Positions 43,270-52,537 are shown, counted from the stretch's first letter. The stretch is DNA of 64,000 nt from Beijerinckiaceae bacterium (GCA_027531565.1 JAPZSB010000011.1:1-64000); one strand, 5' to 3'. Numbers and translations: made by a program. The notes: generated from the letters alone by a model not told the origin.

Positions 43270-43782
43270 ATGCCGGCATGGTATGTGCGACTGGAAGACA
43301 TTGTCTCGAAATTCCTGCTGGCCGCGATCACCGTGCTGGTGCTGATCGCTGCGCTGTCCCGCACGATCGGCCACCCGGTCATCTGGTCGGATGACATGGC
43401 GCAGCTGCTTTTCGTCTGGCTCTGCGTGTTCGGGGCCACCCGCGCGATGCGGCTCAAGGCCCATATGGCCGTCGATTATGCCGTGAAATGGCTGCCCCGC
43501 ACGCCGCGCTGGATGCTGGAACTGTTCAACGCGGCGCTCATTCTCGGCTTTCTGATCACCCTGGCCATCTCCGGCTACAAGCTGACCATGCTGAACTGGC
43601 AGCGTGTCTATGGCGACAGCGGCATCTCCTATGCCTGGGTGACGATCGCCATTCCCGTCGGCAGCTTCCTGATGAGCATCGAGATCATCATCCATGCCTT
43701 CCGCTCGTTCCGCGACCGGTCCTTCGTCTTCTTCCCGGAAAAGCCGAACGATCTCGAACGCGCGCATAGCCAGCTCGGATAA
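43270..43782 (+). CDS. dctQ: TRAP transporter small permease DctQ
   Basis: A 170-residue protein with four helices (about residues 10-30, 45-62, 84-104 and 125-145). The segment HPVIWSDDMAQLLFVWLCVFGATRA is the conserved DctQ core. The ATG at 43270 is chosen because it follows AAGGGGGG at a normal distance; GTG at 43255 lies before that site. dctM begins 5 bp after the stop. Confidence 0.94.
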   Translation: MPAWYVRLEDIVSKFLLAAITVLVLIAALSRTIGHPVIWSDDMAQLLFVWLCVFGATRAMRLKAHMAVDYAVKWLPRTPRWMLELFNAALILGFLITLAISGYKLTMLNWQRVYGDSGISYAWVTIAIPVGSFLMSIEIIIHAFRSFRDRSFVFFPEKPNDLERAHSQLG

Positions 43783-43787
43783 CGGCC

Positions 43788-45065
43788 ATGCTGCTCATCA
43801 CCTTCCTGTTCTTCGCGCTGATGTTCATGGGCATGCCGGTCTCGCTGGCGATCGGCATATCCGGCTTCAGCTTCTTCCTGCTCAGCGGCTCGGTGCCCGT
43901 CAGCATCGCCGTGCAGCAGATCGCCACCCAGTCGCAGAGTTTTCCCCTGCTCGCCGTGCCGTTCTTCGTGCTGGCCGGGCACATGATGAACAAGACCGGC
44001 ATCACCCACCGCCTGATCGCCTGTTCCAACGTGCTGGTGAGCTGGATGTCCGGCGGGCTGGCGCAGGTCTGCATCCTGCTCTCGACCATGATGGGCGGCA
44101 TTTCCGGTTCCGCCGTCGCCGATGCGGCGATGGAAGCCCGCATGCTCGGCCCGGAAATGATCCGCCGCGGCTATTCGAAGGGCTTCACCTGCGCGGCCAT
44201 CGCGGTCGGCTCGCTGATCACGGCGACGATCCCGCCCAGCCTCGGGCTGATCCTCTATGGCTATATCGGCAATGTCTCGATCGGCCGGCTCTTCCTCGCC
44301 GGCATCATCCCCGGACTGATGATGATGGTCGGGCTGATGAGCGTGGTCTGGTATATTTCCCGCAAGCGCGGCTACCAGCCCGCAGCGGCGGAACGGCCGA
44401 AAGCCCGCGAGGTCTGGCGTGCCGTGGTCGATGCGAAATGGGCACTGCTCTTCCCGGTCGCCCTGCTCGTCGGCATCCGCGCGGGCGTCTTCACCCCGTC
44501 GGAGATCGGCGCTTTCGCGGTGTTCTATGCGGTGATCGTCGGCGTCTTCCTGCACCGGGAGCTGACCTGGCACAGTTTCGAGGAGGCCCTCTCGGAAGGG
44601 GTGCTCGACGTCGGAATCATCATGTTCGTCATCCTGATGTCCGGCCCGCTCGGCTATGCCATCATCTTCGAGCAGACGCCGCAGGCCATGGCGCAATGGA
44701 TGCTCGCCCTGTCCAGCAACCCCACCGTGATCGTCCTGCTGATCCTGTTGCTGCTGCTCATCCTCGGCACGGCGCTGGAAAGCACGGTCATGGTGCTGCT
44801 GCTGACGCCGATCTTCGTGCCGATCATCACCAAGCTCGGCGTCGACCCCGTGCATTTCGGCATCGTGATGATGTCGGTCGTCACGCTCGGCTCGATGACG
44901 CCGCCGGTCGGGCCCTGCATGTTCGCCTGCTGCTCCATCCTCGATACGTCGATGGAGGAATACACGGTCGAGAGCCTGCCCTTCCTCGCCATGATCTGCT
45001 TCGTGATCATGCTGCTCGTCTTCCTGCCGGGCATCGTGCTGTTCCTGCCCAACCTTCTGATGTGA
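43788..45065 (+). CDS. dctM: TRAP transporter large permease DctM
   Basis: A 425-residue protein with about 12 helices. Markers are FPLLAVPFFVLAGHMMNKTG, MMGGISGSAVADAAMEARML, TATIPPSLGLILYGYIGNVS and GSMTPPVGPCMFACCSILDT. It forms the Na+-coupled pathway with DctQ. It has usual length and is directly downstream of dctQ, with uxuA 16 bp further on. Confidence 0.96.
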   Translation: MLLITFLFFALMFMGMPVSLAIGISGFSFFLLSGSVPVSIAVQQIATQSQSFPLLAVPFFVLAGHMMNKTGITHRLIACSNVLVSWMSGGLAQVCILLSTMMGGISGSAVADAAMEARMLGPEMIRRGYSKGFTCAAIAVGSLITATIPPSLGLILYGYIGNVSIGRLFLAGIIPGLMMMVGLMSVVWYISRKRGYQPAAAERPKAREVWRAVVDAKWALLFPVALLVGIRAGVFTPSEIGAFAVFYAVIVGVFLHRELTWHSFEEALSEGVLDVGIIMFVILMSGPLGYAIIFEQTPQAMAQWMLALSSNPTVIVLLILLLLLILGTALESTVMVLLLTPIFVPIITKLGVDPVHFGIVMMSVVTLGSMTPPVGPCMFACCSILDTSMEEYTVESLPFLAMICFVIMLLVFLPGIVLFLPNLLM

Positions 45066-45081
45066 CGGGAGGAACGACACG

Positions 45082-46275
45082 ATGCTGCAAAGCTGGCGCT
45101 GGTTCGGCCCGGGTGATGCCGTCTCTCTCGCTGCCGCACGGCAGGCCGGGGCGACGGGGATCGTCACCTCGCTGCACCATATCCCCTATGGCGAGGTCTG
45201 GAGCCCGGAGGAGATCACGAAGCGGCAGGCCGAGATTGCCGCGCCCGGCTTCGGCCTGCACTGGGCCGTGGTCGAAAGCCTGCCGGTGCATGAGCGGATC
45301 CGGATCGGCGAGGGGCCGCTCGAGCCGCTCTTCGCCAATTACCGGGATTCGCTCCGGAACCTCGCCGCGGCCGGCATCCGCACGATCTGCTACAATTTCA
45401 TGCCGGTACTCGACTGGACCCGCACCCAGATGGATGCGGAACTGCCCGGCGGCGCCCGCGCCCTGCGCTTCAACCTGCATGAATATGTCGCTTTCGACTG
45501 GCTGATGCTCCAGCGCCCCGGGGCCGACGAGGGTTACAGCGCCGATGTGCTCGCCCGCGCGGAGGCCTGGCATGAAGCCGCCTCGGAGGGCGACAAGGCC
45601 CGCCTGCTGGCCAACATCATGGCCGGCCTGCCCGGCGCCTATGACCGCTATGACATTCCCGGCCTGCGCCGCATGCTCGACCGCTATCGCGGGATCGGCC
45701 ATCGCGACCTGCAGGGCAACCTGCGCCGCTTCCTCGAGGCGGTGGTACCGGCGGCGGACGATCTCGGCATGCGGCTCTGCATCCATCCGGATGATCCGCC
45801 CCGGCCGGTCTTCGGCCTGCCGCGCATCGTCTCGGGCGAGCAGGACCTCGCCGATATTCTCGCAATGGTGGACTCGCCCGCCAACGGGCTGACCCTGTGC
45901 TCCGGCTCGCTCGGCGCCAACCCGGCCAATGACGTGCCGGCCATTGCCCGGCGTTTCGCCAGCCGGATCTGGTTCGCGCATCTGCGCAACGTCGCGAAGG
46001 ACCCGGACGGCTCCTTCATGGAGGCCGAGCATCTCGGCGGCGATACCGACATGGTGGAGCTGGTCGCGGTCCTGCTCGACGAGGAGGCCCGACGGCATGC
46101 GGCCGGGGAGGATTTCGCCGAGATCCCGATGCGGCCCGACCATGGCCACGAGATCCTCGACGATATCGGGCGGGCCAGCCATCCCGGCTACCCGTTCATC
46201 GGCCGGCTCCGCGGCCTCGCGGAACTGCGCGGCGTGATGGCAGCCCTCAGCCATGCACGGGGGCGGACGGGCTGA
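45082..46275 (+). CDS. uxuA: Mannonate dehydratase
   Basis: A 397-residue TIM-barrel enzyme converting D-mannonate to 2-keto-3-deoxygluconate in uronate catabolism. UxuA motifs are SWRWFGPGDAVSLAAARQAG, TSLHHIPYGEVWSPEEI, CYNFMPVLDWTRTQMD, CIHPDDPPRPVFGLPRIVSG and RPDHGHEILDD. Metal ligands His, Cys and Asp of these motifs are present. Its position at the end of the TRAP operon links uptake to catabolism. A GGGAGGAA ribosome site precedes the ATG. Confidence 0.96.
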   Translation: MLQSWRWFGPGDAVSLAAARQAGATGIVTSLHHIPYGEVWSPEEITKRQAEIAAPGFGLHWAVVESLPVHERIRIGEGPLEPLFANYRDSLRNLAAAGIRTICYNFMPVLDWTRTQMDAELPGGARALRFNLHEYVAFDWLMLQRPGADEGYSADVLARAEAWHEAASEGDKARLLANIMAGLPGAYDRYDIPGLRRMLDRYRGIGHRDLQGNLRRFLEAVVPAADDLGMRLCIHPDDPPRPVFGLPRIVSGEQDLADILAMVDSPANGLTLCSGSLGANPANDVPAIARRFASRIWFAHLRNVAKDPDGSFMEAEHLGGDTDMVELVAVLLDEEARRHAAGEDFAEIPMRPDHGHEILDDIGRASHPGYPFIGRLRGLAELRGVMAALSHARGRTG

Positions 46276-46341
46276 GGGCGGCATCATGCGGGCTTGACCC
46301 GGCCATCCGGTTGGCGCGAAAGCAGGGTCGACGCTGACCGG

Positions 46342-47301
46342 ATGGACCCGCCGATGCCCCCGAGCCCCGCCCCGCGCCTGCCCGTTCTCGACAAGGCCCG
46401 CGGCATCGCCCTTGCGGCGATGGTGCTCTATCACCTCGTCTGGGATCTTTCCTTCCTCGGGCTGATCGACCCGGTCATCCGGGATTCCCTGCTCTGGTCC
46501 AGCTTCGCGCGGCTGATCGCGGCGAGCTTCCTCATCCTCGCCGGCATCGGCCTCGTTCTCGCCCATGGGCAGGGCCTCGACCGGGTGAAATTCCTGCGCC
46601 GCCTCGCGCTGGTCGCGGGCGCAGCGCTGCTGGTGACCGTGGCGACCCGGCTGGTCTTCCCCGATGCCTTCGTCTTCTTCGGCATCCTCCACGCGATTGC
46701 CCTCGGCAGCGTGCTCGCCCTGCCCTTCCTGCGGCTGCCGCTCTGGGCGATCCTAGCCGCAACGGGGCTCGTCTGGCTGCTCCCGTTCCTGGTGCAGAGC
46801 CCGGCCATGGCGGCGCCGGCGCTGATCTGGATCGGGCTCGGCGACCGCCTGCCCAACTCGACCGATTTCGTGCCGGTCTTTCCGTGGTTCGGCTTCATGC
46901 TGCTTGGCGTCGCGCTGGGCCGCGCGGTCAACTGGTCACGCCTCGCCGGCCCGGAACCGGCCACGCGGCCCGGCCGGCTTCTCGTCACGGCCGGCCGCCG
47001 CAGCCTGCTGGTCTATCTCGTCCACCAGCCCGTGCTCTTCGGCGCGCTCTGGCTGGTCGCCCTTGTCGCGGTGAAGCAGCCCGATCCGGAAGCGCGGCCG
47101 TTCCTCGGCGCCTGCCGCGCGCAATGCGAGGCCAATGGCGCGGATGCCCCGACCTGCACGCGCCTCTGCCAATGCGCGGTCGATGCCACCCGCGCCGAAG
47201 GCCTCTGGGCGAGCCTGATGCGTGATCAGCTCAACGACAGCCAGCGCTCCCGCTTCGAGGCGATCAGCCGGCGCTGTGCCGAGATGTCGAGCCTGCGCTG
47301 A
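46342..47301 (+). CDS. DUF1624-type membrane protein with cysteine-rich tail
   Basis: A 319-residue protein with about seven helices of the heparan-alpha-glucosaminide N-acetyltransferase-like (DUF1624) family: RLPVLDKARGIALAAMVLYH (the family-typical D-x-x-R-G motif), FFGILHAIALGSVLALPF, FVPVFPWFGFMLLGVALG, and RSLLVYLVHQPVLF. A C-terminal extension of about 65 residues has six cysteines (ACRAQCEANG, PTCTRLCQCAVD, RRCAEM), unlike the usual membrane-ending members. It may transfer acyl groups across the membrane; substrate unknown. Confidence 0.85.
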   Translation: MDPPMPPSPAPRLPVLDKARGIALAAMVLYHLVWDLSFLGLIDPVIRDSLLWSSFARLIAASFLILAGIGLVLAHGQGLDRVKFLRRLALVAGAALLVTVATRLVFPDAFVFFGILHAIALGSVLALPFLRLPLWAILAATGLVWLLPFLVQSPAMAAPALIWIGLGDRLPNSTDFVPVFPWFGFMLLGVALGRAVNWSRLAGPEPATRPGRLLVTAGRRSLLVYLVHQPVLFGALWLVALVAVKQPDPEARPFLGACRAQCEANGADAPTCTRLCQCAVDATRAEGLWASLMRDQLNDSQRSRFEAISRRCAEMSSLR

Positions 47302-47317
47302 GGCTTTGGAAGAAAAA

Positions 47318-47344
47318 GGGCTAGAGGGCGCGACCCTCTAGCCC
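47318..47344. terminator. Hairpin with minus-strand U-tract
   Basis: GGGCTAGAGGG (47318-47328) pairs perfectly with CCCTCTAGCCC (47334-47344) around a 5-nt loop. On the minus strand it is followed by TTTTTCTTCC, the form of an intrinsic terminator. It therefore ends a leftward transcript starting somewhere in 47345-47630, or terminates the DUF1624 gene less efficiently on the plus strand. Confidence 0.6.
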
Positions 47345-47634
47345 CTTCCCGCAGAGTGCATCTCCTGAAGTGGCTTGGTGGGCCACAATGCATTCTGCTG
47401 CCGCGGTGGCCTGAACCTTTGGCCGTGCCGCAATTCGAAAAATTGAATTTCGGTAAATACCCCTTCTCCCTCCCCGCTCGTCAGGAGGCCTCGCTCCCTC
47501 CCTCCTCCCCTTTTTTTTACTCGCTGTCAAGAAGAATCTTTTTGCTACGCCCGAGTGCTGCATCGGTTCCGTGTTGGGCCGTTAGGTTTTTGCTTTATGT
47601 TGTGATGGAGAACGATCGAAGTGCAGGTAAGCAG
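47345..47634. ncRNA. Candidate structured RNA / leader between DUF1624 gene and cysB
   Basis: A 290-bp gap with no convincing protein. GCAGAGTGCAT (47351-47361) can pair with ATGCATTCTGC (47388-47398), one position being a wobble on one strand, around an inner GTGGC/GCCAC stem. On the plus strand AGGAGG...CCTCCT followed by CCCC and eight T's (47511-47518) resembles a terminator. On the minus strand the structure leads into the hairpin at 47318-47344. Strand and function are not determined; it could be a small RNA or a cysB leader. Confidence 0.35.
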
Positions 47635-48561
47635 ATGAATTTCCAGCAATTGCGGATCATCCGCGAAACCGTGCGCCGACAGTTCAACCTGACCGAGGTC
47701 GCCCATCACCTCGCCACCTCGCAATCCGGCGTGTCGAAGCACATCAAGGACCTCGAGGATGAACTCGGCGTCGCGCTGTTCGTCCGCCGCGGCAAGCGGC
47801 TGCTCGACCTGACCGAACCCGGCCGCGAGATCGTGGCGATGGCGGAGCGGATCCTCACCGATGCCGGCAACATCAAGCGCATCGCCGAGCAGATGGCGCA
47901 GGCCGATCATGGCCAGCTGACCATCGCCACCACCCATATGCAGGCGCGCTATGCCCTGCCGCGTGTCGTCGCCGCCTTCCGCGCGCGGTTCCCGAACGTG
48001 CAGCTGGTCCTGCACCAGTCGAGCCCGCCGGAAATCGCCGCCATGCTCGTCGAGGGCCGCGCCGATATCGGCATCGCCACCGAGACGGTCGGCCGCGTGC
48101 CGGAACTGGTCGCCTTTCCCTATTACCGCTGGCACCATGCCGTCGTGGTGCCGAAGGGCCATCCGCTCGAAACGGCCGGCCCGCTCAGTCTCGCCGCCAT
48201 CGCCGCCTGGCCGCTCATTACCTATCACCAGGGCTTCACCGGCCGCCCGGCCATCGACCGCGCCTTCGAGGCGGCGGGCGAACAGCCCTCCATCGTCATG
48301 GAAGCCATCGATGCCGATGTCATCAAGGCCTATGTCGAACTGGGCCTCGGCATCGGCATCATCGCCGCGCAGGTCTTCGAGCCCGCGCGCGATACCGGCC
48401 TCACCCTGCTCGACAGCGGCACGCTGTTCGAGGAGATGACCTCGCATATCGCGGTGAAGCGCGGCCGGTTCCTGCGCGGTTTCGCCTATCGTTTCATCGA
48501 GGCCTGCGACCCCGGCCTGACCGAGGCGGTGATCCGCGCCGGCGCCGAAGAGGGGCGGTAA
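47635..48561 (+). CDS. cysB: CysB-type LysR regulator of sulfur assimilation
   Basis: A 308-residue regulator. It has the CysB start MNFQQLRIIRETVRRQFNLT, the HTH segment EVAHHLATSQSGVSKHIKDL and the effector-site segment IATTHMQARYALPRVVAAF, diagnostic of CysB/Cbl proteins, which bind O-acetylserine-type signals. The ATG at 47635 gives the standard N-terminus, although the frame is open far upstream (an ATG at 47605 also exists). It is the probable activator of the sulfate operon at 5350-9502. Confidence 0.94.
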   Translation: MNFQQLRIIRETVRRQFNLTEVAHHLATSQSGVSKHIKDLEDELGVALFVRRGKRLLDLTEPGREIVAMAERILTDAGNIKRIAEQMAQADHGQLTIATTHMQARYALPRVVAAFRARFPNVQLVLHQSSPPEIAAMLVEGRADIGIATETVGRVPELVAFPYYRWHHAVVVPKGHPLETAGPLSLAAIAAWPLITYHQGFTGRPAIDRAFEAAGEQPSIVMEAIDADVIKAYVELGLGIGIIAAQVFEPARDTGLTLLDSGTLFEEMTSHIAVKRGRFLRGFAYRFIEACDPGLTEAVIRAGAEEGR

Positions 48562-48646
48562 GAGGGCGGCGGGGTGGCGGGACGCAGATCGACTTCGGCC
48601 GGCTGAAGCGGCATTCCCGGTGGCGGCGAATTCGAAAGGAAGGGAG

Positions 48647-48731
48647 TGGTGGGGGAAGTAGGACTCGAACCTACGAAGGCTTAGCCAGCGGATTTACAGT
48701 CCGCCCCCTTTGCCGCTCGGGACATTCCCCC
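48647..48731 (-). tRNA. tRNA-Tyr (anticodon GUA), long variable arm, CCA encoded
   Basis: The minus strand gives GGGGGAA acceptor, D-arm TGTCCCGAGCGGCAAAGGG, anticodon loop CTGTAAA (GTA), a long variable arm GGCTAAGCC-type, T-loop GTTCGAGTCC and TTCCCCC-A-CCA, 85 nt in all. Type II structure with GTA is unambiguous for tyrosine. It is divergent from rlmB. Confidence 0.97.
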
Positions 48732-48944
48732 ACGAACGCGAACCGTGGTTTCCGGAGCGCGAGGCCGCGTTATGATCAAGCCGCCCCGGCCTGTCAACGA
48801 AAGAAAGCGGCGGTGCCGTCATTAATTTGGCGAGGCCGCCACTGCGCAACGCCCGCTGCGCGATGGCGGATCGACAAGGCGGGTGGAAGCGCCTATCCCG
48901 TCGGACCAGAAGCGAAATCCGGCGCGACCGGGGGAGTATGCCAC

Positions 48945-49817
48945 ATGAAATCGCCCTATCGACGCAGCAACCGGAAGGACGGGGCCCCGGGGGGCGAGGG
49001 CGCCGGCGCGCCGCCGGCGGCCGGTGCGGAGGAGGCCCGGCCGAAGCGTTTCAAGGACAAGTCCCGCTTCGCCCCGAAGCCGAAGAAGGAAAAGCCGCGC
49101 CCGCCCGAGGATTGCGACGTGCTCTATGGCATCCACAGCGTGCACGAGGCGCTCGCCAACCCGGCCCGCAGGCATCATCGCCTGCTGGCCACCGAGAACG
49201 GCCTGCTGCGCCTGAGCGAGGATCTCGCCATGCCGATCGAGGCGGAGGTGGTGAAGCCGGACGCGATCAACGCGCTGCTGCCGCCCGATGCCGTGCATCA
49301 GGGCGTCTATCTCGAGACCTTCCGCCTGCCGCTGCTGCGGCTCGAGGCGATCCCGCAGGACAGGATCATCGTGGCGCTCGACCAGGTGACCGACCCGCAT
49401 AATGTCGGGGCGATCCTGCGCAGCGCCGCCGCCTTCGGGGTGGGCGCCCTGCTCACGACGTTCCGCAACAGCCCGGAGGTCAGCGGCGTACTGGCCAAGG
49501 CGGCCTCGGGTGCGCTGGAGCATGTGCCGATTGTCGGCGTGACCAATCTCGCCCGGGCGCTGACGAGCCTGCAGGAGGAAGGTTTCCTGCTGGTCGGGCT
49601 CGATTCGGAAGCCCCGGAGGAGATCCATGACCTGCCGTTGCGCCTGCCGCTGGTGTTGGTGCTCGGCGCCGAAGGCAAGGGCCTGCGCCAGTCCACGCGC
49701 GCGCTCTGCACCCATCTCGCGCGGCTGGAACTGCCGGGCGCGATCCGCAGCCTCAACGTCTCGAACGCCGCGGCGATCAGCCTCTACGCCGTCTCGCGCG
49801 GGCTGAAGGGCAGCTGA
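48945..49817 (+). CDS. rlmB: 23S rRNA 2'-O-ribose methyltransferase (TrmH/SpoU family)
   Basis: A 290-residue SPOUT methyltransferase. A basic, low-complexity N-terminus of about 55 residues (rich in K, R, P, G) precedes the substrate-binding domain (DVLYGIHSVHEALANPARRH) and the trefoil-knot catalytic domain: IIVALDQVTDPHNVGAILRS, LVLVLGAEGKGLRQ and IRSLNVSNAAAISLYAVSR, the three SpoU motifs. RlmB methylates G2251 of 23S rRNA. It is divergent from tRNA-Tyr, with 213 bp between. Confidence 0.95.
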   Translation: MKSPYRRSNRKDGAPGGEGAGAPPAAGAEEARPKRFKDKSRFAPKPKKEKPRPPEDCDVLYGIHSVHEALANPARRHHRLLATENGLLRLSEDLAMPIEAEVVKPDAINALLPPDAVHQGVYLETFRLPLLRLEAIPQDRIIVALDQVTDPHNVGAILRSAAAFGVGALLTTFRNSPEVSGVLAKAASGALEHVPIVGVTNLARALTSLQEEGFLLVGLDSEAPEEIHDLPLRLPLVLVLGAEGKGLRQSTRALCTHLARLELPGAIRSLNVSNAAAISLYAVSRGLKGS

Positions 49818-49854
49818 GCCCCGCCCTCGCCCGTTTTCCTGCCTGCACCGACGC

Positions 49855-49881
49855 AAAAGCCCCGCCGTTTCCGGCGGGGCT
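49855..49881 (-). terminator. Intrinsic terminator for the MFS gene
   Basis: AGCCCCGCCG (49858-49867) and CGGCGGGGCT (49872-49881) form a perfect 10-bp stem with a TTTC loop. On the minus strand it is followed by TTTTGCG. It lies 46 bp downstream of the MFS stop, between the convergent rlmB and MFS genes, and may serve both. Confidence 0.85.
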
Positions 49882-49927
49882 CCAGGGAAGGCTGTCGGGG
49901 ATGACAGCCTCCGGGGATGCTGAACCC

Positions 49928-51607
49928 TCAGCGGTTCTCGACCGTGTAGATGTCCCGGTCCTTCGTTTCCTTCACGAAGAACAGGCCGATCACGAAGGTG
50001 CCGAGCGCCACCACGACCGGGTACCAGAGGCCGTAGTAGATATCGCCGGTCGCCGCGACCATCGCGAAGGAGGTCGGGGGCAGGAAGCCGCCGAACCAGC
50101 CATTGCCGATATGGTAGGGCAGCGACATCGCGGTGTAGCGGATGCGGGTCGGGAAGAACTCGACCAGCGCCGCCGCGATCGGGCCATAGACCGCCGTCAC
50201 GTAGAGCACGAGGATCGTCAGGATGGCGACGATGCTCCAGGCCTGGGCCGTCGCCGGGATGACGCCGGTGACCTTGACGATCGACGGATCGCCCGCCTTC
50301 GGATAGCCCGCCTCGACCGCCGCCGCCGTGAAGGCCGCGATATTGGCCGGGATGGCCGGGGCGATCGCCACGTCCTTGCCTGCCACCACGACCTTGGCGG
50401 TGGTGCCGGCCGGAGCCGGGGCGAAGTCATACTTCACGGCGGCACGGGCCAGGGCCACGCGGGCCACGTCGCAAGCTGCGGTGAAGGTGCGGATACCGAC
50501 CGGGTCGATCACGTTGCCGCAGGTGGCAGGGTCGGCCACGACCTGCACCTTGACCGTCTTGATCGCCTGGTCAAGCTTCGGGTTGGCCACCTGCGTCATC
50601 GCCTGGAAGAGCGGGAAGAAGGTGAGCGCCGCCACGAGGCAGCCGCCGAGGATGACGGGCTTGCGGCCGATCTTGTCCGACAGCGAGCCGAAGAAGATGA
50701 AGCCGCCGGTGCCGAGGATGAGCGACCAGGCCACCAGCACGTTGGCCGTGAACAGGTCGACCTTGAGGATGCTCTGCAGGAAGAACAGGGCGTAGAACTG
50801 GCCCGTATACCAGACCACGGCCTGGCCCGCGACGAGGCCGAGCAGCGCGATGATCACGACCTTGAGGTTCTTCCACTCGCCGAAGGCTTCCGAGAGCGGC
50901 GCCTTCGACTGCGTGCCTTCTTCCTTCATCTTCTTGAAGGCCGGGCTTTCCTGCATCTGCATGCGGATCCAGACCGAAATGGCAAGGAGGAAGATCGAAC
51001 CGAGGAACGGAATGCGCCAGCCATATTCGGCGAAGTCCTTCTCGCCGAGATAGAGGCGGAGCGACAGGATGACGACCAGCGAAAGCAGCAGCCCGAGCGT
51101 CGCCGTGGTCTGGATCCACGCGGTATAGAACCCGCGGCGGCCCACCGGCGCATGTTCGGCGACATAGACGGCCGCGCCGCCATATTCACCGCCGAGCGCC
51201 AGGCCCTGCAGCATGCGCAGGATGATCAGGATGACCGGGGCGATCCAACCGATCGAGGCATAGGAGGGCAGCAGGCCGACCGCGAAGGTCGAAATGCCCA
51301 TGATCAGGATGGTGACAAGAAAGGTCTGCTTCCGGCCGATCAGGTCACCCAAGCGGCCGAAGAACAGCGCGCCGAACGGACGCACGAGGAAGCCCGCCGC
51401 GAAGGCCAGCAGCGCGAAGACATTCCGCGTCGACTGGTCGAAGGACGAGAAGAACTGCGCGCCGATCATCACGGCCAGCGCACCGTAGAGGTAGAAATCG
51501 TACCATTCGAAGACGGTACCGAGAGAAGAGGCGAGAATGACCTTCTTCTCTTCCTTGGTCATCGGCCGGACATCACGTCCGGCCTGGATGGCTTGTGCCT
51601 GTGCCAT
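49928..51607 (-). CDS. MFS transporter, metabolite:H+ symporter type, with large inserted loop
   Basis: A 559-residue transporter. The N-terminal half is typical of the MHS subfamily (shikimate, proline-betaine, ketoglutarate): SSLGTVFEWYDFYLYGALAV, FGALFFGRLGDLIGRKQTFL (motif A), RMLQGLALGGEYGGAAVYVA and the second-half SDKIGRKPVILGG. Between later helices (about residues 370-475) lies a hydrophilic insert of about 100 residues, beginning QVANPKLDQAIKTVKVQVVA with a Cys pair, which standard members lack. It may form a periplasmic domain. The start is the ATG at 51607. Substrate unknown. Confidence 0.9.
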   Translation of the reverse strand: MAQAQAIQAGRDVRPMTKEEKKVILASSLGTVFEWYDFYLYGALAVMIGAQFFSSFDQSTRNVFALLAFAAGFLVRPFGALFFGRLGDLIGRKQTFLVTILIMGISTFAVGLLPSYASIGWIAPVILIILRMLQGLALGGEYGGAAVYVAEHAPVGRRGFYTAWIQTTATLGLLLSLVVILSLRLYLGEKDFAEYGWRIPFLGSIFLLAISVWIRMQMQESPAFKKMKEEGTQSKAPLSEAFGEWKNLKVVIIALLGLVAGQAVVWYTGQFYALFFLQSILKVDLFTANVLVAWSLILGTGGFIFFGSLSDKIGRKPVILGGCLVAALTFFPLFQAMTQVANPKLDQAIKTVKVQVVADPATCGNVIDPVGIRTFTAACDVARVALARAAVKYDFAPAPAGTTAKVVVAGKDVAIAPAIPANIAAFTAAAVEAGYPKAGDPSIVKVTGVIPATAQAWSIVAILTILVLYVTAVYGPIAAALVEFFPTRIRYTAMSLPYHIGNGWFGGFLPPTSFAMVAATGDIYYGLWYPVVVALGTFVIGLFFVKETKDRDIYTVENR

Positions 51608-52020
51608 GGGCGTTCTCCTGAACTGGGCGGCATCGACTTCAGGGGCGATCAGGCAACAGGCCGCCCTGCCCCGGACAAGCCGGTGCTGGCGAGGTCGTGC
51701 TGGCGCTGGGGACCCGGTTCGATGTTGTCGTTGAAGCGGCGGCATTCGCCCCCACACGGCCGTCTATAGCCCTCGCCCTGCCCCGGCCCCAGCGGGCAAT
51801 TCGGCTGATAGACAAAGGTCGGGAGTCTTTCGTCGGGACCTCCGCGCGCGCCGGGCGTTCGGGTCCCGGCCGCGGCTTCCCGAGGCACCGGGCGGAAGGG
51901 AACGAGCCCGCGAGGCGGCAGCGCCTGCCAGGTCGAAGCGTTGCAGGAACCGTCGGCCGCAGCGGCCTCGTGAGCAAAGGCGTTGCCAGCGCCGGCCAAA
52001 TCGGGAATAGGAAGAGCCGC
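51608..52020. other. Noncoding spacer between MFS gene and tRNA-Thr
   Basis: 413 bp carrying the MFS promoter region (leftward) and the tRNA-Thr promoter (rightward). Open frames on both strands have no recognisable domain and shift with the GC skew. I see no RNA gene or repeat apart from the tRNA that follows. Confidence 0.6.
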
Positions 52021-52095
<75 letters not shown>

Positions 52096-52129
52096 AACTC
52101 CCGTCCAGAGACGTCTCTTGCTGGCCACA

Positions 52130-52301
52130 AGCGTCTGAAAGCCGGATAGGTTTCGATCCCGGCCGCCGAAAGCAAATTGCCCTGGATGGCATAGGTAAAG
52201 CTCTGGCTGAGCGATGCCTTCGATATGTTGGTCGCCGTGATCAGCCGATCGAGCTCGTCATAGGCATAGATCCAGCTCTTCCCGCCATCGGGCGAAGGCA
52301 C
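52130..52301 (-). pseudogene. RHS-repeat protein fragment
   Basis: The minus-strand translation contains WIYAYDELDRLITATN and LSQSFTYAIQGNLLSAAG, which match the YDxLGRLxxxT / FxYDxxGNLL pattern of RHS/YD-repeat proteins. Only about 50 residues remain and the ends are unrelated sequence, so it is a remnant of a much larger toxin-delivery protein. It abuts the tRNA end of the island. Confidence 0.75.
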
Positions 52302-52537
52302 CCCGGTGATCCGGAAAACCCACGGAAGTGTCCGGGCTCATAAAAGCCCGATCTTCCGATCGTAACAAGCGAGCGATCGCCAGCAGGGCCAGCGGTCATC
52401 AAACCACGTCAACAGGCCGGACTTATGACGGGGCCCTGTCTCGATCCAGAGAGCAACCCAACCTGTTGACCCGATGGAGCGGTCCAAGCACGATGACGCC
52501 CTGCGGTGATGCTGCCGAGCCGTGTAGGACCGCCTTA

